Below, piece after piece: positions 15,063 through 20,460 of a stretch of DNA of 20,460 nucleotides. This DNA is from an uncultured Lachnospiraceae bacterium. GTDB lineage: Bacteria; Bacillota; Clostridia; Lachnospirales; Lachnospiraceae. The notes under the pieces were generated by a model. It saw only the letters and a program-made list of their open reading frames with translations. It was not told the origin of the DNA and searched no databases. Position 1 is the stretch's first letter; each line of letters begins with the position of its first letter. A program made the translations under genes and the position numbers. The stretch spans positions 1 through 20,460 of the forward strand of contig CAMWWJ010000018.1 of the NCBI GenBank assembly GCA_947177925.1, given 5' to 3'.

Positions 15063-15733
15063 TCTGCATCTTTGAATTTGTTGAGCTTCAAATATATGTT
15101 CAAATAGTTTTCATTCACTTTGGCATAAATACTGCCGCCCATTGCTTCTGCAAACTCTTTACACAAATAAAGTCCAATTCCATATCCGTCATGTCTTGAT
15201 TTATCCTGCACATAGAATTTATCAAAAATATGCTCCGTATCTATTTCGTCCATGACTGGGTTTGATATCATGATTACAACGGATTCCTCTTCTGCAAGTT
15301 TAAAATATATATCGCCACATGTATATTTGATGCTGTTTGAAATCAAATCTATCAGTGCCATGGCAATACTTAACCTCTGTTTCATTCCCATGGGAAATGC
15401 CTTTACTTTTTTGTTACGCACCTTATATAGATTTACCTGCTTTAGCATTTCATCGCACACCGATTTATCCGGATTTCCAATCAGTATCCGCTGCAATTCC
15501 AGATTCCGCCAGACAGAATATCGCGGGTACAGTGCGGGAGCTTCAATCGCACTTTCAATACACCTACATATGTATTTTATCCATGTGGGATTTTCCTTCC
15601 CGAATATGGAGTATGTACCCGCCGTTTTTGCACTTTGCAACGCAATATCTATTCGGGCTTCCCCATTTCTTCTTTCATTTTCACATGTATTGGCTTTATA
15701 CGTATTGCATACTATAATAGTGCAAGTAGACAT
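15059..15733 (-). pseudogene. In-frame scar fusion: damaged ABC ATPase joined to sensor-kinase end
   Basis: This 224-residue frame starts at an ATG (15733) with GGGAGG upstream. Residues 1-13 (MSTCTIIVCNTYK) look like an ABC ATPase start, but the Walker A loop is missing and 14-35 are unrecognisable. Residues 38-126 match the BcrA/bacteriocin-immunity ATPase type (TAGTYSIFGKEN, IEAPALYP, NLELQRILIGNP and the signature MGMKQRLS at 115-121). At about residue 127 the Walker B part is replaced by a histidine-kinase HATPase end: LISNSIKYT (N box), HIFDKFY and GYGIGLYLCKEFAEAMGG (G2 box). No known protein has this order. Both parts lack essential residues, so it should be non-functional. A large deletion inside an ABC/two-component operon explains it. 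It converges with clpP and overlaps its stop by 4 bases. A longer in-frame start at 15805 has no support. Confidence 0.85.
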
Positions 15734-15817
15734 TACTGCTAACCTCCCAGTCTGACAGTAAAAAGGAAGGAAATTTGAAAACTCTTCGGACAGAGCATAT
15801 TGCAATCAAGCCCCTCA

Positions 15818-15846
15818 TTGACATACGTATTTTTACGTGTTAAAAT
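15818..15846 (+). promoter_or_regulatory. hicAB promoter with spacer palindrome
   Basis: TTGACA (15818-15823), 17 bases and TAAAAT (15841-15846). The spacer contains ACGTA (15825-15829) and TACGT (15834-15838) around TTTT, a likely operator for HicB autoregulation. The -10 lies 31 bases before hicA. Confidence 0.75.
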
Positions 15847-15877
15847 TAAAATGTCATAAGAAGGGGAGCTACAAAAG

Positions 15878-16066
15878 ATGCCAATAACCGCAAAAGAAAT
15901 GATTAAACTTCTTAAAAAGAATGGATTTGTCATTATGAACCAGAATGGCTCACATATAAAGATGAAAAATTCGGATACTGGCAAAACCGTGATAGTTCCT
16001 TATCATGCAAAAGACCTCAAAAAGGGGCTGGAGCAGGAAATATTGAAACAGGCGGGACTAAAATAG
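15878..16066 (+). CDS. hicA: HicA mRNA interferase toxin
   Basis: A 62-residue toxin with the double-stranded-RNA-binding-like HicA fold: ITAKEMIKLLKKNGFVIMNQ, then the conserved G-S-H (His26) and IKMKNSDTGKTVIVPYHAKDLKKGLEQEILKQAG. The His of GSH is the catalytic residue known in the family, which cleaves mRNA. AAGGGGAG precedes the ATG. It is followed 34 bases later by hicB, in the classical toxin-first order. All family landmarks are intact, so it should be active. Confidence 0.93.
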   Translation: MPITAKEMIKLLKKNGFVIMNQNGSHIKMKNSDTGKTVIVPYHAKDLKKGLEQEILKQAGLK

Positions 16067-16100
16067 CCCCGCTTCCTTAAATAGATTGGAGGTTCTTAGT

Positions 16101-16499
16101 ATGAAAAAATTATTTTTCCCCGCAGTTTTCCACAAAGCTGACGAAGGAGGCTTTTGGATTTCTTTCCCAGATTTGCCGGAATGTATGACACAGGGTGAAG
16201 ATATGCAGAATGCTTATGAAATGGCTGTTGATGCCCTGGGTCTTGCTTTGGCCAGCCGTTCTGAATGCAAGGAAGAAATCCCTGTTGCCTCTGATCCTTC
16301 TAAAATCACACTTGAAGCGAATTCCTTTTGTGTCGTTATCGAATTCGATATGCTCGCATACAAGAAACGCACAAGCTCTAAGGCAGTAAAAAAAACATTG
16401 AGCATTCCCGAATGGCTGAATGAAGAAGCCAGCGCTATGGGTGTAAATTTTTCCCAGGTATTACAAGAAGCCCTTCTTCAAAAATGTGGATTGGAATAA
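16101..16499 (+). CDS. hicB: HicB antitoxin
   Basis: A 132-residue antitoxin. Residues 1-60 form the partial RNase-H-like HicB domain (LFFPAVFHKADEGGFWISFPDLPECMTQGED, then the AYEMAVDALGLAL helix), which covers the toxin active site. The C-terminal 40 residues (KKTLSIPEWLNEEASAMG and NFSQVLQEALLQK) form a ribbon-helix-helix-type DNA-binding domain for autoregulation at the promoter palindrome. The ATG at 16101 follows TTGGAGG with an 8-base spacer. An in-frame TTG at 16086 overlaps the ribosome binding site and is rejected. The gene converges with the ABC permease, whose restored frame ends 13 bases downstream. Confidence 0.93.
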   Translation: MKKLFFPAVFHKADEGGFWISFPDLPECMTQGEDMQNAYEMAVDALGLALASRSECKEEIPVASDPSKITLEANSFCVVIEFDMLAYKKRTSSKAVKKTLSIPEWLNEEASAMGVNFSQVLQEALLQKCGLE

Positions 16500-16512
16500 A
16501 GGGGAACGAAGA

Positions 16513-17254
16513 CTATAGCACCATGTATTTCATACGTCTGCCAATAAGCCATAAAAGCAGGAAACCCGTTATCCCGTTCACTATCACTCCCGCCATCATC
16601 ACGCCCTTGTCCAGTCCCATCCCATTATATCCGGAAAAAGCATAAAAATAATACATAAAATCCACTGCCCACACATACTTTCCAAAAAAACTGGCTGAAT
16701 AGATTATTGATTAACAGAATGATTAACGAGGCGCACAGCATACCGGGCAGATTCATGTATAATGACAGAAAAACCCAAAACAGGCTGATTGTTATATGGG
16801 GCAGAGCCAATAGCCAAAAACGTAACAAGCATTCAGAAGCATTCTCAAACACCTCATTCCCCCAAAAAAAGCAGCCCACAACCGTACTGAACAGAATGGT
16901 AAATAAAAAGCAGGCAAAAGCAACTGTTATAACACTCATGGTTTTTGCCATAATCAATTCCATTTTGGAAATGCCCGTCAGCAATGGCTGTTTGAACATG
17001 CCTGCTGATCTTTCACTGCTAATCAGAACTGCACATATCAACGCTAAGAACAACGGGCCCACAATATCTATGTAGCAACAGATACAATCTGACACAAACA
17101 TTCCTCCCGCATAATATCCCCCTGCTTCCTCCGCTCCTTCTTTCATAAACGATATTCCATTAGAAAGAATGTATGCCGCCATTACTGCAGCATACAAATA
17201 TACTAATTTCAGTTGATTCAAACGTTTAAACTGTATTTTCAATAAATCTGTCAT
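16513..17254 (-). pseudogene. ABC-2 type permease 2, frameshifted in a homopolymer
   Basis: The second permease of the sigma-ABC operon. It starts at the ATG at 17254 with AGGAGG upstream, 16 bases after the first permease. It has about six membrane segments and the motif ISSERSAGMFKQPLLTGISK, which matches ISKxE-type loops of bacteriocin-immunity permeases. In the present frame it ends early at 16625 with an abnormal tail after LFSQFF. Reading one T fewer in a run of seven (plus-strand A run 16684-16690) restores a smooth continuation, GKYVWAVDFMYYFYAFSGYN then GMGLDKGVMM, a final membrane helix GFLLLWLIG, and a stop at 16515-16513. The restored product is 246 residues. The break could be a true mutation, slipped-strand phase variation or a sequencing error. 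Confidence 0.82.
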
Positions 17255-17270
17255 ACTTCTTTCCTCCTGT

Positions 17271-18035
17271 TTAAACATCTATTTTTCCCACTCTCTCCAT
17301 GGCAATCCGATAAAACAAAATGCCATATACCGCTATAACGATACTGCCCCAAAAGATTGTATTCCAAGGAATCTCTCTATACTCATAAGAAAACAGACAG
17401 AGATTCGGATAATATCCAATCCATAAGTTTTTTAATAGGGCACTGTCCCTGTCACAAATGAATGCATCTATGAAAAGATAAAGAATGACTGCTGAAACTG
17501 TTTTCAGCGTACTTCTCGTCCATATACAGACCGCAACGATTCCTATAGCTAAACATGCCATATACACTCCCGAAAAAAGATATTTTATTACAACTCTTAA
17601 CAGGATTCCGGTTTCCAACACGGCCCTTCCCCACCGCATGAAGGCTGTCACATAATGAAGAAATCCTGTGAACAGAACAAAGAAAAAGGACATGCTGCCA
17701 ATGACAGAAAGCTTTGATTTTAAAATCCCACTGCGGCTTTCCCCATGCAGCAAAGGCTGAAATAATATTCCCCTCTTATCTTCTTCACAAATATAAAATG
17801 TAATCAAAAAAGTAACAAAAAGAATTCCTACTGTTCCTACGTAAAAGCGTATCATAAATTCCGGAAAATTCCCCTTCCCAACCTGCTCCATATTTACGTT
17901 CAGCATACTTTCCATCTCCGGAGTAGAAATAAGAAACGCATAAGAATACGAAGCTGCAAAAAGACATAAGAAAAAAACAGAAACAAATTTTTGCCTTATC
18001 AGCCTGTGCATATACAATTTTGTCAAAACACGCAT
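17271..18035 (-). CDS. ABC-2 type transporter permease 1
   Basis: A 254-residue integral membrane protein with six hydrophobic segments. The cytoplasmic loop EEDKRGILFQPLLHGESRSGILKSKL aligns in style with the second permease (SSERSAGMFKQPLL) and with bacteriocin-immunity permeases (LanE/LanG, BcrB). It should form the membrane channel with the second permease and the ATPase encoded upstream. The ATG at 18035 has GGAGG nine bases upstream, and the gene overlaps the ATPase gene by 13 bases. The substrate is unknown; export or removal of a membrane-active peptide is inferred from family and operon. Confidence 0.85.
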   Translation of the reverse strand: MRVLTKLYMHRLIRQKFVSVFFLCLFAASYSYAFLISTPEMESMLNVNMEQVGKGNFPEFMIRFYVGTVGILFVTFLITFYICEEDKRGILFQPLLHGESRSGILKSKLSVIGSMSFFFVLFTGFLHYVTAFMRWGRAVLETGILLRVVIKYLFSGVYMACLAIGIVAVCIWTRSTLKTVSAVILYLFIDAFICDRDSALLKNLWIGYYPNLCLFSYEYREIPWNTIFWGSIVIAVYGILFYRIAMERVGKIDV

Positions 18036-18946
18036 GCTTCTGCACCTCCTGTCAACTTCAAGAACAGCTCCTGAAGAGTATTTTGCCGTTTGGTAATGGA
18101 TAGGATATGCAGATTTCTTTCCACAATTTTTTTAATAAATGCATCAAGGCTCATACCTTCCAGTCTGACTGTAAAACAATCATCCCATTTCTTTACTATC
18201 CTTATCCCCTGCAGATGCAGCAACATATTTTCAAACTCCCTGACTTCCTGAATGGTACAAATAACCGTATCTGCCCCTTCTGCTAACACGTCTTGTGTTT
18301 TTCCCTGTAATATGCTTTTCCCTTTGTGCAAAATCAGAACATCCGTGCAAAGCGCTTCCATATCATGTAGCAAATGAGAGGACACAAGAAAGGTTATCTT
18401 CCGCTCCCGTGCCAGCCTGCCAATCATTCTGTATAACCAGACCATTCCCTGTGGGTCTAATCCGTTTGCCGGTTCGTCCAGTATAATCAGCTCCGGTTCT
18501 CCCAGCATGGCTCTGGCCAATCCCAGCCTTTGTTTCATTCCAAGAGAAAAGGCTTTTACTTTCTTTTCTTTTACTTCTTTTAATCCAACTAAGTCAAGAA
18601 GCTCCATAACTTGCTTTTCCGAACTTGCCTTATGCAGTGCGGCAAAACACTCCAGATTTTCTTTTGCGGTCAATTCATTATAGAAACTGGGTGTGTCCAA
18701 TGCGGCTCCTACTTTGGATAATGCCGCTTTCGCATTGTAATCCATTGACACCCCATGGATTACAACCTTTCCTTCATCCTTAAAACAAAGATTTGTTATC
18801 ATTTTTAATGTGGTGGTCTTCCCGGCACCATTTGGCCCCAACAGCCCCATGATGCTTCCACGTTCCAATTCAAAACTCACATTCTCTACTGCCACTTCTT
18901 TTTTATATTGCTTTCTCAGATTTGTCACGGATATTACTTTCTCCAT
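18023..18946 (-). CDS. ABC transporter ATP-binding protein (BcrA-like)
   Basis: A 307-residue ATPase. It has Walker A GPNGAGKTT (37-45), the motif SFYNELTAKENLE after the Q-loop region (DTPSFY replaces the common IExPxFY), signature SLGMKQRLG (134-142), Walker B LIILDEP (153-159) and H-loop His191 in VSSH. All catalytic residues are present. The 90-residue C-terminal extension is typical of BcrA/DrrA-like exporters. It overlaps the anti-sigma gene by 13 bases and the first permease by 13 bases, so translation is coupled. GGGAGG lies eight bases before the ATG. It drives the pump formed by the two downstream permeases. Confidence 0.94.
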   Translation of the reverse strand: MEKVISVTNLRKQYKKEVAVENVSFELERGSIMGLLGPNGAGKTTTLKMITNLCFKDEGKVVIHGVSMDYNAKAALSKVGAALDTPSFYNELTAKENLECFAALHKASSEKQVMELLDLVGLKEVKEKKVKAFSLGMKQRLGLARAMLGEPELIILDEPANGLDPQGMVWLYRMIGRLARERKITFLVSSHLLHDMEALCTDVLILHKGKSILQGKTQDVLAEGADTVICTIQEVREFENMLLHLQGIRIVKKWDDCFTVRLEGMSLDAFIKKIVERNLHILSITKRQNTLQELFLKLTGGAEACVF

Positions 18947-19692
18947 TTCTTTATCCTCCCCAATATCCCAAATAATACGGCTCCCATCATCTCTCCCAAG
19001 GCATTTCCAAGGAAATTATACAGATTCCACAAATCCCGGTTCCATACATAGTCACCTGTAATCAATTTTGTTGCATAATTTCCTACTATGACGGCAATCA
19101 AAAATACAGCGATACAGTCCCATGGATTCCATTTAAAAAAATGCCTGCATAGCATAGGTGTCCATATGACTGCAAGCCATACCAACAGAATCGGATAACC
19201 ATAACGGATTATCCAGAAACTTCCCACATTCATCAAATAATATCTGGTTATCTGAATCATCAGAAGCAGACAAGCTGTGCCAATGCTGATTACACTCATG
19301 GTATTGAGGCCTTTATTCTTCTTACCTGACAAAGCAGAGTACAGAACAGCATCCGCAAATACAATAGAGGCAGCCACGATCAACGACCATGTAATTCCTT
19401 TATTCAAGGCCAAATCCACTATCATGCAGGTTATTATGGCAACCATGCTTATGCCGCCAAGTACATACAAAAAGTACATAAGTTTCGTCCTTTTTAAAAA
19501 CCTTTGCACATCCTCAACTTCCGGCTGTTTTTTCTCCTCAATTTCGGCTGACATATTCTCATATATCTCCAGACAATCGCTGCAGCCCTTTAGATGATTC
19601 TCTATGCTCTTTTTAGAAATTTCGCTTGCCATTCCATCCACGTAAAGGGGAAGCAGATCTTTTACGATTTCACAATCTAATTCTCTTTCCAT
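18934..19692 (-). CDS. Membrane anti-sigma factor with ZAS zinc motif
   Basis: A 252-residue putative anti-sigma factor. The cytoplasmic N-terminus has the zinc-containing anti-sigma (zf-HC2) signature Cys7-x25-His33-x3-Cys37-x2-Cys40, with DLLPLYVDGMASEISKKSIENH in between. After residue 68 follow about six membrane helices, far more than the single helix of classical RsiW-like proteins, so sensing may occur within the membrane. It overlaps the sigma gene by 16 bases; AGGA precedes the ATG. In this family the factor holds the sigma factor inactive until a membrane signal arrives. The signal is unknown, perhaps an antimicrobial peptide given the adjacent ABC pump. Confidence 0.87.
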   Translation of the reverse strand: MERELDCEIVKDLLPLYVDGMASEISKKSIENHLKGCSDCLEIYENMSAEIEEKKQPEVEDVQRFLKRTKLMYFLYVLGGISMVAIITCMIVDLALNKGITWSLIVAASIVFADAVLYSALSGKKNKGLNTMSVISIGTACLLLMIQITRYYLMNVGSFWIIRYGYPILLVWLAVIWTPMLCRHFFKWNPWDCIAVFLIAVIVGNYATKLITGDYVWNRDLWNLYNFLGNALGEMMGAVLFGILGRIKKWRK

Positions 19693-20174
19693 TCTTCTCT
19701 TCCTTTCATTAATGTTTGTTTGCCTCTATAATAAGTCACCCGTGCCCAGCTTTCTGTTCTTCCCATGATGTCCGCAATTTCAGCAAATTTCAACTCTCCT
19801 GCCAGACGCAGATACATGACCTCTCTTGTAAGATCATCCAAATGGTGCATAAGACGGAACATTTCTATTTTTTCTGCATTTTGTACATATCTGCGCTCAA
19901 TATTTTCCTGGGAAGGTATTGTATCCTTTATTTCTTCCGTAACATATTTGCTCTTTTTCTGAAGTTCCTTATACCATAACCTTTTTGCAATCTGACATAA
20001 CCAAACAGAAATCTTACAATCACCCCTGAATGCGTCAATCCCCTTGATGGCCTGATAAAAGGTCTCCTGAGTCAAATCTTCCGCAAGCATGGAATCCCGA
20101 GTCAGAGTATACAAGTACTTATATACCGTTACGGCATTTTTTTGATATAGTTCTTCCATCTGCTTTTTTTCCAT
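19677..20174 (-). CDS. ECF-type RNA polymerase sigma factor
   Basis: A 165-residue sigma-70-family factor with only regions 2 and 4. Region 2 (about 8-68) has LAEDLTQETFYQAIKGIDAF, the typical ECF -10-recognition helix, and FRGDCKISVWLCQIAKRLWY. Region 4 (about 105-158) has the helix-turn-helix FAEIADIMGRTESWARVTYYRGK. The region between them is short, as expected. The ATG at 20174 follows GAGGTG. It is the first gene of the operon, with the anti-sigma factor overlapping it by 16 bases, so the ABC transporter downstream is probably self-regulated by this sigma factor. A TGTAAC box at 20221-20216 could be an ECF -35 element, but no convincing -10 was found. Confidence 0.93.
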   Translation of the reverse strand: MEKKQMEELYQKNAVTVYKYLYTLTRDSMLAEDLTQETFYQAIKGIDAFRGDCKISVWLCQIAKRLWYKELQKKSKYVTEEIKDTIPSQENIERRYVQNAEKIEMFRLMHHLDDLTREVMYLRLAGELKFAEIADIMGRTESWARVTYYRGKQTLMKGREEWKEN

Positions 20175-20282
20175 TTTAACACCTCATACTATATGTTCCT
20201 TTTTATGGGCAATTTGTTACAAAAATTTTATATTTTTTTCATCACATCAACATTCGGCCTTTGAACTCCTATAGCATAATAT

Positions 20283-20306
20283 AGAAAATAAGGTCTACTA
20301 TTTTCT
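20283..20306. repeat. AT-rich inverted repeat upstream of sigma gene
   Basis: A perfect 8-bp inverted repeat, AGAAAATA and TATTTTCT (20283-20290 and 20299-20306), with an 8-base centre. No U tract follows, so it is not a clear terminator. Otherwise the 286-base stretch 20175-20460 shows no gene. Confidence 0.3.
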
Positions 20307-20426
20307 CCGTAATACCATTCACAAAATAAGTACTGTGTGGCAGGATATATCAAGCAAAAAAAATGGGGGAAGTGAGAAGATCAAGCAGGAGAAATGGAAA
20401 TCCCAACTAGTATTCCATAAATTAAG

Positions 20427-20455
20427 TTGTTGATAGTTTCGATTTTTGGTATAAT
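20427..20455 (+). promoter_or_regulatory. Sigma-A-like promoter at the right edge
   Basis: TTGTTG (20427-20432), 17 bases and TATAAT (20450-20455). It points to a plus-strand transcript starting near the window end, divergent from the sigma operon. Confidence 0.5.
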
Positions 20456-20460
20456 AGACA

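Noticed and set aside
15739..15984. Minus-strand open frame of 81 codons.
   Set aside because: It is antisense to hicA and its promoter, lacks a ribosome binding site and ends inside the leader of the scar gene.
20187..20221. ECF-type promoter for the sigma operon (TGTAAC at 20221-20216).
   Set aside because: The -35-like box is suggestive, but no ECF -10 such as CGTA or GTC is found at 16-17 bases. A sigma-A reading of TATAGT also lacks a -35 at correct spacing.
20369..20407. Short plus-strand frame starting GTG after GGGGGAA, near the right edge.
   Set aside because: It ends after 12 codons, is very Arg/Asn rich and has no recognisable family.

Overview
The window looks like chromosomal DNA from a low-to-moderate GC, gut-type Clostridia, most likely Lachnospiraceae. 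This is inferred from the strong AGGAGG-type ribosome binding sites, the sigma-A promoters, the DUF177-rpmF pair, the MMPL plus heptad-repeat protein pair and the BcrA-like ABC proteins. Genus cannot be fixed from the sequence alone. Most genes are on the minus strand. No tRNA, rRNA, CRISPR array or intact insertion sequence was seen.

Region 1 (1-6070, minus strand). An efflux cassette reads TetR regulator (4565-5143), MMPL/RND-type transporter (2334-4409) and a secreted heptad-repeat protein (47-2326). A near-perfect palindrome overlaps the transporter promoter and is the obvious candidate operator for the TetR protein. Upstream lies the housekeeping pair DUF177/YceD and ribosomal protein L32 (rpmF, 59 aa, 5305-5484), driven by a consensus promoter. 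The plsX gene that often follows rpmF is not there.

Region 2 (6070-8700). A frameshifted small hydrophobic ORF is followed by a Phd/YefM-ParE toxin-antitoxin pair with a promoter-operator palindrome. Next is a plus-strand polytopic membrane protein resembling GT-C/DUF6020-type proteins.

Region 3 (8718-12720, minus). A large orphan hybrid histidine kinase carries two extracellular substrate-binding-protein-like domains, HisKA, HATPase and two receiver domains. It has a long leader able to form a two-hairpin structure.

Region 4 (12720-16500) is a patchwork accessory region. It holds two small cysteine-containing proteins of unknown function with a decayed reading frame between them; a four-base-overlapping AraC-regulator/ClpP-paralogue bicistron; a remarkable scar gene that joins a damaged bacteriocin-type ABC ATPase in frame to the ATPase end of a sensor kinase; and a HicAB toxin-antitoxin pair.

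Region 5 (16513-20174, minus) is a tightly overlapping five-gene operon: ECF sigma factor, membrane ZAS-type anti-sigma factor, ABC ATPase and two ABC-2 type permeases. The last permease carries a one-base frameshift in a seven-base homopolymer. The likely logic is that a membrane signal frees the sigma factor, which induces an export or self-protection ABC pump. A sigma-A-like promoter at the right edge points to a plus-strand transcript outside the window.

The best candidates for something new are the AraC-ClpP bicistron, the sigma/anti-sigma/ABC operon with its homopolymer frameshift, and the ABC-kinase fusion scar. None can be proven novel from sequence alone.
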